Below the pieces are notes generated by a model. It worked only from the letters and a program-made list of their open reading frames with translations. It had not been told where the DNA came from and did no database searches. Shown piece by piece: positions 34,994 to 43,658 of a stretch of DNA of 64,000 nt (the stretch's first letter is position 1; each line of letters begins with the position of its first letter). The translations under genes and the position numbers were made by a program. Source of the DNA: Microvirga sp. SRT01. GTDB lineage: Bacteria > Pseudomonadota > Alphaproteobacteria > Sphingomonadales > Sphingomonadaceae. The stretch is from positions 124,001 through 188,000 of the forward strand of contig JAGSNX010000005.1 in NCBI GenBank assembly GCA_018139225.1, written 5' to 3'.

Positions 34994-37234
34994 ATGTCCC
35001 GAACATCTCCGCGCGTCGCCGCGGCTGCACTGGCGTGCGTCCCGTGCGCCGTCCTCGCGCAAGTCGCGCCGCCGCCCCCGCCCGTTCAACAGCCAGACGA
35101 GATCATCGTCACCGGCACCGCTCTGACGCTGACCACCGGCATCGCCGGCCAGACCGTCACCACGATCGACACGCGCGACATCGCGCTGACCCCCGCCACC
35201 ACGATCGGCGACATCGTCAAGCTGGCGCCCGGCGTCGCGTTCATCCAGGGCAACGGCCCACGCGATGTCGGCGTCTCGATCCGCGGCTCCAACGCCCGCC
35301 AGAGCTTCGGCGCGCGCAATATCCAGGTGTTCGAGGACGATTTCCCCGTCACCCAGCCGGACGGCCTCGCCCGCTTCGACCTGACCGATCCGCATGCCTA
35401 CGGCGCGGTCGACATCGTCCGGGGCCCCTCGTCCGCGCGCTACGGCAATTTCGCGCTGGGCGGCGCGGTCAATTTCCGCAGCCGCAGCGGGCGGGAGGTC
35501 GACGGGCTTGAGGTTGGCAGCGACGTCGGCCGCTACGGCTACGCCAACGTCTATGCAACGCTCGGCAAGGCCGGGCCGGGTTACGACTACAGCATCTTCG
35601 CCAGCCTCGTCGGCGGCAAGGGTTCGACCGGACACACCGATTACCGCACCGGCACGATCAACGCGCTCGGCACCTTCGCTGTCGACGGCAACGATCGCAT
35701 CGCGCTGAAGCTGATCCACAACACGGGCGAGTTCCGGCTGTCGACGCGGCTGTCCTACGCGCAATATCTGGCGAACCCGTATCAGCAGGGGTGCGAGCGT
35801 GCCGCCACCGCCGCGCCCGGCTGCGCGACGATCCAGGTGTTCGTCAACGGTCGCAACGGCCCCCGCATCGCGCAGACCGCGGCGGAGGCCGATCTGGCCC
35901 GCGACGACAAGCGCACGATCATCGGTGTCCGCCACGAACATGACTTTTCGTCGCACGCCACGTTGCGGACGCAGGGCACGTTCGATCGCCGCGACGTGTA
36001 CCAGCCGACCAGTGCGACACCGTTCCGCGGCACGCTCAACAGCTATCAGCTATCGTCGGACCTGACCGTCCGGTCGGGCGCGACGACCGGCTTCTTGCAG
36101 GTCGCCTACGGATCGCTGGAGAACCGCAGCTACAGCTTCGCCAAAACCCCGGCGGGCCGCGACGGGTTTGGCGCACCGACGCAGTTCGTGGTCGGCGACG
36201 TGCGCAACCTCGCGATCCGCGCGCGCGGCGAAATGGCGCTGACGCCGCGGCTGCTGGCGGTGGCGGGCGTCGGCGCGGAACGGTCCTGGATCGACGTCGT
36301 GCAGACCGGCTTCACCTATCCGCTGAACACCACGCGGGTCGTCAGCGTCATCCCGGCCGAGCGCCGCTTCGACAATCTCGCGCCCGAAGCCTCACTGCGC
36401 TGGCGCGCGATCGACGCGGTGACGCTCCACGCCCGCATCGCCAAGGGCTACGGCATCCCGCAGGCGGGCGGCCTGTTCGTCACGCAAGCGGGCATTCCCG
36501 GCGACAACCGCGCGCTGAAAAGCCAGCGCAACACCGGCGTCGATCTCGGCGCGACGGTGGCGCTGGGCGGCACGCTGACCGCGGAGGCGACGGTGTATCA
36601 GGAGTGGTTCCGCAACGAACTGGTCAGCCAGTCGGCGGGCGTGAACCTGCTCGCCTACACGTCGAACGTGCCACGCTCGGTCCACCGCGGCGTCGAACTC
36701 GGGCTGGATTGGCGACCCGTCGCGGGCCTGCGCGCACTCGCGAGCTATGGCTATACCGACCAGACCTATCGCGATTTTCAGGAGCGGCTGACGACCGGCA
36801 CCGTCTCGCGCACGATCGACCGGCGCGGCAATGCGATCCCCGGCGTGGTTCCGCATTTCGGCAATGTCCGGCTTGGGTACGACCAGCCGACCGGGCCGGC
36901 GGCGGGGCTCGGCGGATTCGTGGAGACGAATGTCCGCAGCCGCTACTGGCTCGACAACGGCAACCGGCTGCGCGTGCCGGGCTATTCGCTCGTCAACCTC
37001 AACCTCCATTACGATCCACCGCCCGGCGACGGCGGGTGGCGGCGCTTGAGCTACTTCGTCTCGGTCCAGAACGTCGCCGACAAGACCTATGTCGGGTCCG
37101 CCAGCATCGTCTCCGACAGCCTGTCGGCGGCGGGCGTGGAGAACGGCGCGGCGGTGCTGCGCAACGTCGGCAGCGCGCTGTATGCCGGTCAGCCGCGGAC
37201 GTGGTTCGCGGGCATCAAGGCGCGGTTCCAGTGA
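34994..37234 (+). CDS. TonB-dependent receptor (FecA/OprC-like, probable metal uptake)
   Basis: Outer-membrane receptor of 746 residues, the size of iron/copper-type receptors and shorter than the glycan receptors elsewhere in the window. Signal peptide 1-22 (CAVLAQ), a Pro-rich spacer, TonB box DEIIVTGTAL, plug with VSIRGSNARQSFGARNIQVF and VDIVRGPSSARYGNFALGG, then a barrel ending WFAGIKARFQ with the C-terminal aromatic residue. Two cysteine pairs occur in an extracellular loop (CERAATAAPGC). The stop overlaps the PepSY gene start (GTGA), so receptor and inner-membrane partner are coupled. Copper is favoured by the His/Met-rich neighbours; a ferric siderophore is the alternative. Confidence 0.88.
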   Translation: MSRTSPRVAAAALACVPCAVLAQVAPPPPPVQQPDEIIVTGTALTLTTGIAGQTVTTIDTRDIALTPATTIGDIVKLAPGVAFIQGNGPRDVGVSIRGSNARQSFGARNIQVFEDDFPVTQPDGLARFDLTDPHAYGAVDIVRGPSSARYGNFALGGAVNFRSRSGREVDGLEVGSDVGRYGYANVYATLGKAGPGYDYSIFASLVGGKGSTGHTDYRTGTINALGTFAVDGNDRIALKLIHNTGEFRLSTRLSYAQYLANPYQQGCERAATAAPGCATIQVFVNGRNGPRIAQTAAEADLARDDKRTIIGVRHEHDFSSHATLRTQGTFDRRDVYQPTSATPFRGTLNSYQLSSDLTVRSGATTGFLQVAYGSLENRSYSFAKTPAGRDGFGAPTQFVVGDVRNLAIRARGEMALTPRLLAVAGVGAERSWIDVVQTGFTYPLNTTRVVSVIPAERRFDNLAPEASLRWRAIDAVTLHARIAKGYGIPQAGGLFVTQAGIPGDNRALKSQRNTGVDLGATVALGGTLTAEATVYQEWFRNELVSQSAGVNLLAYTSNVPRSVHRGVELGLDWRPVAGLRALASYGYTDQTYRDFQERLTTGTVSRTIDRRGNAIPGVVPHFGNVRLGYDQPTGPAAGLGGFVETNVRSRYWLDNGNRLRVPGYSLVNLNLHYDPPPGDGGWRRLSYFVSVQNVADKTYVGSASIVSDSLSAAGVENGAAVLRNVGSALYAGQPRTWFAGIKARFQ

Positions 37235-38532
37235 AGCGCGCCTGGCCCCGCTACCCGACCGTCTGGCGCTGGCACTTCTATGCCGGGCTGTTCTGCATCC
37301 CGTTCATCCTGTGGCTGTCGCTGACCGGCGGCGTGTACCTGTTCAAGCCGCAGATCGAGGCGTGGCTCGACCGCCCCTATGCCACCGTCGCGCAACCCGG
37401 CCGCCGCGCCGGTCCGGTTGCCGAAGTCGCCGCCGCGCTGAGGGCGGTGCCGGGCGGTACGCTGTCGCAGTACGAACTGCCCGCGACCCCGACGCAGGCG
37501 GTGCAGGTGCTCGTCAGCGACGGCGATCTGACGCAGCGTGTCTATGTCGATCCGGCGACGCTCACGGTGCTGAAGGTCGAGCGAGAGGATCGCCGGCCGA
37601 TGAAGATCCTGTCGCGACTGCACGGCGAGCTGCTGGCGGGTCCGGTCGGGTCCTACGTCGTCGAACTCGCCGCATCCTGGGCGATCGTCATGCTGGTGTC
37701 CGGCCTGTTCCTGTGGTGGCCGCGCGGGCAGCGTCTCGCGGGCGTCGTCTATCCCCGCCTGCGCGCCGGCGGACGCCGGTTCTGGCGCGACCTGCACGGC
37801 GTGACGGGGTTCTGGGTGTCGGCGGCGGCGCTGTTCCTGCTGGTGTCGGGCTTGCCCTGGGCGGCAAGCTGGGGCGCGTATCTGAAGATGGCGCGGCACG
37901 TGGCGGAGGGGCAGCCGGTGAAGCAGGACTGGTCCTCCAGCCACAGCGGACACGACGGGATGGCCGACATGGCGGGCATGACGATGCCGAAGCCCGCGTC
38001 CGTCCCCCTCGCGCCGCTCGACCGCGTGGTCGCAACGATCCGACCGCTCGACCTCGCCGCGCCGGTCCTGATCGCGCCGCCCGCGCAGGCCGCCCAGCCG
38101 TGGACCGCCAAGTCGAACGCCGCGAACCGCCCGCTCCGCACCGACCTGACGCTCGACGCGTCGGGCGCGGTGCTCACCCGTCAGGATTTCGCGCAACGCC
38201 CGCTCGTCGATCGCCTCGTCGGCTGGGGCGTCGCGATCCACGAGGGGCAGGCGTTCGGCTGGATCAACCTGCTGGTGAACCTCGTCACCGCGCTGATGCT
38301 GATGCTGCTGTCGATCAGCAGCGTCATGCTGTGGTGGCGACGGCGCGCACCGGGGACGCTCGGCGCTCCCCGAGCCGCCGTCCGCCCGGCGCTGGCGTGG
38401 AGCTTCGCCACAACGGTGGCGGCGCTGGCCGTGATGCTACCGCTGTTCGGCGCGTCGCTGCTGCTCGTTCTGCTGATCGACCGCATCCTGCCGGCTCGGC
38501 CACGCGCCTGGCTCGGGCTGGAGGCGACGTGA
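37231..38532 (+). CDS. PepSY-domain inner-membrane protein with His/Met-rich loop
   Basis: PepSY-associated transmembrane protein, 433 residues from a GTG that overlaps the receptor stop. Helices lie near 15-35, 145-165, 190-212, 345-370 and 385-410; the N-terminal FYAGLFCIPFILWLSLTGG, HGELLAGPVGSYVVELAASW and WRDLHGVTGFW are typical of this family, where conserved His residues may bind haem or metal for reductive release. The periplasmic loop around 230-255 is SSHSGHDGMADMAGMTMPKP, rich in His and Met, which points to copper(I) or copper(II). It probably receives or reduces metal brought in by the receptor encoded upstream. Confidence 0.85.
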   Translation: MKRAWPRYPTVWRWHFYAGLFCIPFILWLSLTGGVYLFKPQIEAWLDRPYATVAQPGRRAGPVAEVAAALRAVPGGTLSQYELPATPTQAVQVLVSDGDLTQRVYVDPATLTVLKVEREDRRPMKILSRLHGELLAGPVGSYVVELAASWAIVMLVSGLFLWWPRGQRLAGVVYPRLRAGGRRFWRDLHGVTGFWVSAAALFLLVSGLPWAASWGAYLKMARHVAEGQPVKQDWSSSHSGHDGMADMAGMTMPKPASVPLAPLDRVVATIRPLDLAAPVLIAPPAQAAQPWTAKSNAANRPLRTDLTLDASGAVLTRQDFAQRPLVDRLVGWGVAIHEGQAFGWINLLVNLVTALMLMLLSISSVMLWWRRRAPGTLGAPRAAVRPALAWSFATTVAALAVMLPLFGASLLLVLLIDRILPARPRAWLGLEAT

Positions 38533-38591
38533 AAGATAGTTAACTTGGCAGTATCCTTTTTCTTGCAATAGCGCGGGATCAGGGAGCGAAC

Positions 38592-41500
38592 ATGTCGGAA
38601 AACCCGGTCTTCTACGATGCCACGGGACGGCGACGGCGCCGCTTTCTGGTGGCGGCGGTGGCGTTCGCGCTGCTGCTCGTGCTGGCGGTGGCGGCATTCG
38701 CCGCGACCGTGCTCGACGTGGTGCCGCAATCCGCGCTGCCGTTCCACGCGGAGCGCGCGCAGTTGCGCAAACCCACCGGGGCGGAGCGGCTGGTCGCGCA
38801 GGGTCGCCAGACGCTGCGTCACACCGTTCATGCCGGCAAGCGCCTGTTCCGCACCGGTCCAGCCGTCAGCCCGCCGCTGGCGGTTGCCTTCCACGCGCCG
38901 TGGGACGATGCCAGCGCCGCCTCGCTCCAGCGCAATATCAGCCAACTCGACTGGCTCGTGCCCGGCTGGCTGTCGATCACCGGCCCGCAGCATCAGGTGA
39001 CGCTGTTCCCCGACGCCCGCGGACGCGCGATCATCGCCGGGGCTGCGCGCCGGCCCAAAGTGCTGCCGATGGTCCAGAACGCGCTGAACGGCGAGTGGGA
39101 CGGTGCGGGCGCGGCGGCGCTGATGCGCGACCCGACCGCGCGCAAGACGGCGCTCGACCGGATCGAGGCGCTGCTGGTGCAGACGCATGCGGACGGCGTG
39201 TTCTTCGACTTCGAGAGCCTGCCCGACACCGTCCACCCCTATTATCGTCGCTTCCTGACGGAGGCGCGTGCCCGCTTCGCCCCGCGCAACTGGGTCGTGT
39301 CGATCGCCGTGCCCGCCGCCGATCCCGCCTGGGATCTCGCCGCCTATGCCAAGGTGGCCGACAAGCTGTTCCTGATGGCGTATGACGAACATTATGCCGG
39401 CGGCACCCCCGGCCCGATCGCGTCGCAGGAATGGTTCGAGAATGTCGTCGCCCGCGCCGCGCGCGACGTGCCGGTCGGCCACCTCGTCGTCGCCGTCGCA
39501 TCCTACGCCTATGACTGGCACAAGGGCGGCACGGACGCGCTGGCCGTCGACGAGGCGTGGCTGGCCGCCAAGGAATCCGACGTCGTGCCCCGCTACGACA
39601 AGGCGAGCGGCAACAGCGCCTTCGCCTATGACGAGGATGGCGAGCGGCATGAGGTCTGGCTCGCCGACGCCGCCTCCGCCTATCACCAGATCGACTGGCT
39701 GCGGAAAGCCGGCATCCAGTCGCTGGCGCTGTGGCGGCTGGGGAGCGAAGACCCGTCGCTGTGGCGCTTCTTCGGCCGCAATCACCGCAAGCTGCCGCCC
39801 GCCAACGTCATCGACGAAATCCCGGCGGGTACCGATGTCGATATCGAGGGTACCGGTGAGGTCCTGCGCATCGGCGATCCCCCCGTCGCCGGCCATCGCA
39901 AGGTCACCGTCGATGCCAAGGGCGAGCTCAGCGACGTCGTGTTCTCGCAGCTCCCATCCCCCTGGACGGTGCAGCGGACCGGCTATCGCCCCGGCCTCGT
40001 CGCGCTGACGTTCGACGACGGTCCCGATCCGAAATGGACGCCGCAGATCCTCGACGTGCTGAAGGCGAAGCACGTCCCCGCCACCTTCTTCATCATCGGC
40101 GACAATGGACTGACGCAGCGCGGCCTGCTCCAGCGGCTGATCGCGGAGGGGCATGAGGTCGGGAACCACACCTACACCCACCCCAATCTGGCGACCACGT
40201 CGGACGACACGACGATGCTGGAACTGAACGCGACGCAGCGGCTGTTCCAGGCGTTCACCGGCCGCTCGCTGCGCCTGTTCCGCGCGCCCTATTTCGGGGA
40301 CGCCGAGCCGAGTACCGCCGACGAAATCGGCCCCGCCTATGCCGCGCAACAGCGTGGATACCTGTCGGTCGGCCTGCACGTCGATCCCGACGACTGGATG
40401 CGTCCCGGCGCGCAGGCGATCGTCGATCGCACCGTGGCCGGCGTCGAAGCCGGCGACGCGGAGCGCAGCGGCAACATCGTCCTGCTTCACGACGCCGGCG
40501 GCGACCGCGCCCAGACCGTCGCGGCACTGCCCGTGCTGATCGATCGGCTGCGCGCCAAGGGATACCGGTTCGTGCCGGTGTCGGAGCTCGCCGGCCTGCC
40601 TCGCGACATGGTCAACCCGCCGATCTCGTCCGGCGACCGCTGGGCCGCGCGCGCCGACCTGGGCCTGTTCCTGACGCTCGGCGGGCTGACGGTAGCGATC
40701 AAGTGGCTGTTCGCGGTCGCGATCACGCTTGGTATCCTGCGCGCGCTCGCCTTATCCCTGCTCGCCCTGATCCAGGCGCGGCGCGAGGCGCAGACGGTGT
40801 TCCCGGCGATCGATCCCACCACCGAAGTCACCGTGCTGATCCCCGCCTTCAACGAGGAACGCGTGATCGAGCGGGCAGTGCGCCGCGTGCTCGACAGCCG
40901 CGACGTGGCCGTGAAGATCGTCGTGATCGACGACGGCTCCAGCGACCGTACCAGCGCCGTCGTCGCCGAGGCGTTCGCCGACGAACCGCGCGTCCGCCTG
41001 ATGACGCTGGCGAACGGCGGCAAGGCGCGCGCGCTCAACACCGCGTTGCTGGAAGTGACCAGCGACATCGTCATCGCGCTCGACGCCGATACCCAGTTCG
41101 AGGAAACGACGATCGCCCGCCTCGCCCGCTGGTTCGTCGATCCGAAGCTGGGTGCGGTCGCCGGCAACGCCAAGGTCGGCAACCGCGTCAACCTCATCAC
41201 CCGCTGGCAGGCGCTGGAATATATCACCGCGCAGAATCTGGAACGGCGCGCGCTGGCGCGACTCGACGCGATGACCGTCGTGCCCGGCGCCGTCGGCGCA
41301 TGGCGGGTCGCAACGCTGCGTCAGGTCGGCGGCTATCCGACGGATACGCTGGCGGAGGATCAGGATCTGACGATCGCCATCCAGCGCGCCGGCTGGCGCG
41401 TCCATTACGACCAGTACGCCGTCGCCTGGACCGAAGCCCCGGAAAACATTCGCGGCCTTGCCAAACAGCGCTTCCGCTGGGCGTTCGGCACGCTGCAATG

Positions 41501-41933
41501 CCTGTGGAAACACGGGCGGGTCATCCGTGAAGGCCACCCGAAAGGTCTTGCCCGCGTCGGCCTGCCGCAAGCGATCCTGTTCCAGGTCGTGCTGGCCGCG
41601 ATCAGCCCGATCATCGATCTCGCGCTGATCCTCAGCGTCATCGGCACCTGGACCCGCGTTGCCGCGCACGGCTGGGCACAGACGCAGACCGACGTGTTCA
41701 CGATGCTGACCTATTGGCTGATCTTCACCGCGATCGACCTGCTGGCGGCGTTCATCGCCTTCGCGCTGGAACGGCGGGAGAAATGGCGCCTGCTCTGGCT
41801 GCTGATCCCGCAACGCATCGGCTATCGCCAGATCATGTATTATGTCGTCTGCAAGGCCATCGTGCAGGCGATGCGCGGCCCCTCCGTCGGCTGGGGCAAG
41901 CTCGACCGCAGCGGCCGGGTGACCGCGGCATAG
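38592..41933 (+). CDS. Three-domain GH18-like / NodB polysaccharide deacetylase / GT2 glycosyltransferase
   Basis: Membrane-bound polysaccharide enzyme of 1113 residues. One membrane helix (17-40) is followed by a GH18-like domain (about 95-400) with DGVFFDFE, which keeps the catalytic Glu208. A NodB deacetylase domain (about 465-660) has TFDDGPDP (473-480) and the metal histidines His526/His530 in NHTYTHPN. After a helix pair (about 690-727) a GT2 synthase domain carries DDGSSDRTS, DADT (831-834), TLAEDQD and the QRFRW motif (959-963), then C-terminal helices. This joins in one chain what PgaB and PgaC/NodC do separately, so it likely makes, trims or deacetylates an exported beta-linked GlcNAc-type polymer. 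GGGAG precedes the ATG by five bases. Confidence 0.88.
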   Translation: MSENPVFYDATGRRRRRFLVAAVAFALLLVLAVAAFAATVLDVVPQSALPFHAERAQLRKPTGAERLVAQGRQTLRHTVHAGKRLFRTGPAVSPPLAVAFHAPWDDASAASLQRNISQLDWLVPGWLSITGPQHQVTLFPDARGRAIIAGAARRPKVLPMVQNALNGEWDGAGAAALMRDPTARKTALDRIEALLVQTHADGVFFDFESLPDTVHPYYRRFLTEARARFAPRNWVVSIAVPAADPAWDLAAYAKVADKLFLMAYDEHYAGGTPGPIASQEWFENVVARAARDVPVGHLVVAVASYAYDWHKGGTDALAVDEAWLAAKESDVVPRYDKASGNSAFAYDEDGERHEVWLADAASAYHQIDWLRKAGIQSLALWRLGSEDPSLWRFFGRNHRKLPPANVIDEIPAGTDVDIEGTGEVLRIGDPPVAGHRKVTVDAKGELSDVVFSQLPSPWTVQRTGYRPGLVALTFDDGPDPKWTPQILDVLKAKHVPATFFIIGDNGLTQRGLLQRLIAEGHEVGNHTYTHPNLATTSDDTTMLELNATQRLFQAFTGRSLRLFRAPYFGDAEPSTADEIGPAYAAQQRGYLSVGLHVDPDDWMRPGAQAIVDRTVAGVEAGDAERSGNIVLLHDAGGDRAQTVAALPVLIDRLRAKGYRFVPVSELAGLPRDMVNPPISSGDRWAARADLGLFLTLGGLTVAIKWLFAVAITLGILRALALSLLALIQARREAQTVFPAIDPTTEVTVLIPAFNEERVIERAVRRVLDSRDVAVKIVVIDDGSSDRTSAVVAEAFADEPRVRLMTLANGGKARALNTALLEVTSDIVIALDADTQFEETTIARLARWFVDPKLGAVAGNAKVGNRVNLITRWQALEYITAQNLERRALARLDAMTVVPGAVGAWRVATLRQVGGYPTDTLAEDQDLTIAIQRAGWRVHYDQYAVAWTEAPENIRGLAKQRFRWAFGTLQCLWKHGRVIREGHPKGLARVGLPQAILFQVVLAAISPIIDLALILSVIGTWTRVAAHGWAQTQTDVFTMLTYWLIFTAIDLLAAFIAFALERREKWRLLWLLIPQRIGYRQIMYYVVCKAIVQAMRGPSVGWGKLDRSGRVTAA

Positions 41934-41948
41934 TCACGCTTCAACCGC

Positions 41949-42024
41949 CGTCATTGCGAGCGTAGCGAAGCAATCCAGAGCGTGGAGGTCGGCCCTGGAT
42001 TGCTTCGCTACGCTCGCAATGACG
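41949..42024. repeat. Perfect 30-bp inverted repeat between convergent genes
   Basis: Bases 41949-41978 and 41995-42024 are exact reverse complements, separated by 16 bases. The arm contains TCATTGCGAGCGTAGCGAAG, a word typical of dispersed intergenic palindromes in alphaproteobacteria. It sits between the end of the fusion gene and the end of the leftward oxidoreductase gene and would form a strong hairpin in both transcripts. Confidence 0.85.
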
Positions 42025-42075
42025 GGTGAATTGCCGGTAGCTCGCCAACCTTCAAACCGTGAAGGCCGAAACGCG

Positions 42076-43125
42076 TCAAAACGCCCCCGCGAAGTCCGGC
42101 ACCACCGCACACCCCGTCCGCGCCGCCTCCGCCGCCGCCTCGACCACCGCCATCACCGCCAGCGCCTCGCCCGGCGGCACGGGGTTCGGTGCGCCGGTCG
42201 TCAGCGCCGCCACCACGCCTGCGTAGAAGCGCCGCTGATCGCCTGCGATCGCCGGCACCACCCGCGGCGCGCCACCGCTGCCGTCATAGACCAGCAGCGG
42301 GTCCGGGTCCTCGCCCCAGCCCGGCGCACCCGGCGTCATCCCCTCGATCAGCTGCGCCTCCTGCCGGTCGATCGATGGCTTCACCAGTGTGCCCCCGCTG
42401 CCATGCACCACGAACCGATGCGTGCCCCCCGCGACCAGCATGCCCGCATGCAGCACCACGCGCCGCGTCGGATAATCGAGCACGACATGCGCCCAGTCGT
42501 CGACCTGCGCGCCGCGGCGCAACGTCCCCAGATTGGCGTGCACCCGCTCCGGCGGACCGAACAGGCACAGCGCCTGATCCGCCAGATGCGGCCCCAGATC
42601 GTACCACAGCCCACCGCCCGGCCCATCCCGCTCGCGCCAGCGGTCGCGGACGACCGGGCGGAACCGGTCGATGTGCGATTCGAGATGCGCCACCTCACCT
42701 ACCAGCCCGTCCTCGATCGCCTGCCGCACGGTCAGGAAATCGCTGTCCCAACGGCGGTTGTGATACACCGACACCAGCCGATCGGCATCGCGCGCCGCCG
42801 CGATCACCGCGCGCGCTTCGGTAAGGTCCAGCGTGAAGGGCTTGTCGACCACGACATGCCGCCCTGCCCTCAGCGCGGCCAGCGCCAGCGGCGCATGGCT
42901 GTCATTGGGCGACGCGATCACGACCAGATCAACACTCTCGCTCATCGCCAGTGCAACCGGGTCGCCGTCCACCCTGACGTCCGGCCAGTCGGCATGCACC
43001 TTCGCCGCATCGCTCGACGCCACCGCGACCAACTCCAGCCCCGGCGTCGCCTGGATCAGCGGCGCATGAAACGTCTTGCCGACATAGCCATAGCCGATCA
43101 GCGCGACGCGGATGGGGTGCGGCAT
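42076..43125 (-). CDS. Gfo/Idh/MocA-family oxidoreductase
   Basis: NAD(P)-dependent sugar or inositol-type dehydrogenase, 349 residues. The start RVALIGYGYVGKTFHAPLI is the dinucleotide fold; VVVDKPFTLDLTEARAV holds the catalytic Lys of the DKP motif, and the active-site region GLWYDLGPHLADQAL has the conserved Asp and His. This form resembles the YdgJ/YhhX group that acts on cyclic polyols or sugars. It stands alone on the minus strand, between the 30-bp palindrome and the small NIF3/CutA-like gene, which is divergent from it. The substrate is not deducible. Confidence 0.88.
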   Translation of the reverse strand: MPHPIRVALIGYGYVGKTFHAPLIQATPGLELVAVASSDAAKVHADWPDVRVDGDPVALAMSESVDLVVIASPNDSHAPLALAALRAGRHVVVDKPFTLDLTEARAVIAAARDADRLVSVYHNRRWDSDFLTVRQAIEDGLVGEVAHLESHIDRFRPVVRDRWRERDGPGGGLWYDLGPHLADQALCLFGPPERVHANLGTLRRGAQVDDWAHVVLDYPTRRVVLHAGMLVAGGTHRFVVHGSGGTLVKPSIDRQEAQLIEGMTPGAPGWGEDPDPLLVYDGSGGAPRVVPAIAGDQRRFYAGVVAALTTGAPNPVPPGEALAVMAVVEAAAEAARTGCAVVPDFAGAF

Positions 43126-43194
43126 GAAGGTTCTCCCGGTGGTGCCGCCGGGCGACGGCGGCTATCGTCACCGACTTTCCACAGGAATGGGCCG

Positions 43195-43608
43195 ATGACC
43201 ACCGCCTCCCGCACCGTGACGACGATCCGCATCTTCTGTCCGGTGCAGGCAGCGACGCTCGCTGCGGCCATCGCGGGCGACGCGGCGGCGATGGACGCCG
43301 ACCCGGTCCTCGGCGCGATGCTCGCGATCCTCCGCGACGACGGCCCGCTCGGCGACTTCGGCATCTACCGGAACGTGGTCGAGATCGCGCCGGGCTGGGA
43401 GAGCTTCCGCCCGACCGAAGACGCGAACCCGACCAGCGGCACCGCCGGTGCGGTCGCGCTGTCACCGACCATCGTGCTGACGACCTATATCGCGGCGGAC
43501 GCGCCGGCGGAGGCGGTCGACGCGGCACTGGCCCGGATCATGGCCGCGCATCCGTGGGAAGTGCCGGTCGTGGAGATCGGCAGCGCCCGGTTGTTGGTAC
43601 GGGGGTGA
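43195..43608 (+). CDS. Small NIF3/CutA-like alpha-beta protein
   Basis: Protein of 137 residues of uncertain function. The C-terminal AHPWEVPVVEIGSARLLV resembles the HPYEEP segment of CutA1 and of the inserted domain of NIF3/YqfO proteins, and the predicted beta-alpha-beta pattern (TTIRIFCPVQAATLAAAI, ALSPTIVLTTYIAADAPAE) fits a ferredoxin-like fold. An AGGA ribosome-binding site lies eight bases before the ATG and codon use is like the neighbours. It is divergent from the oxidoreductase gene and convergent with the dehydratase gene. A role in metal or small-molecule binding by trimers is possible but unproven. Confidence 0.68.
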   Translation: MTTASRTVTTIRIFCPVQAATLAAAIAGDAAAMDADPVLGAMLAILRDDGPLGDFGIYRNVVEIAPGWESFRPTEDANPTSGTAGAVALSPTIVLTTYIAADAPAEAVDAALARIMAAHPWEVPVVEIGSARLLVRG

Positions 43609-43658
43609 GCACGCACGAGCGGGTTGGCCTGTGGCCATCCCGCTCGTGGCGCAAACCC

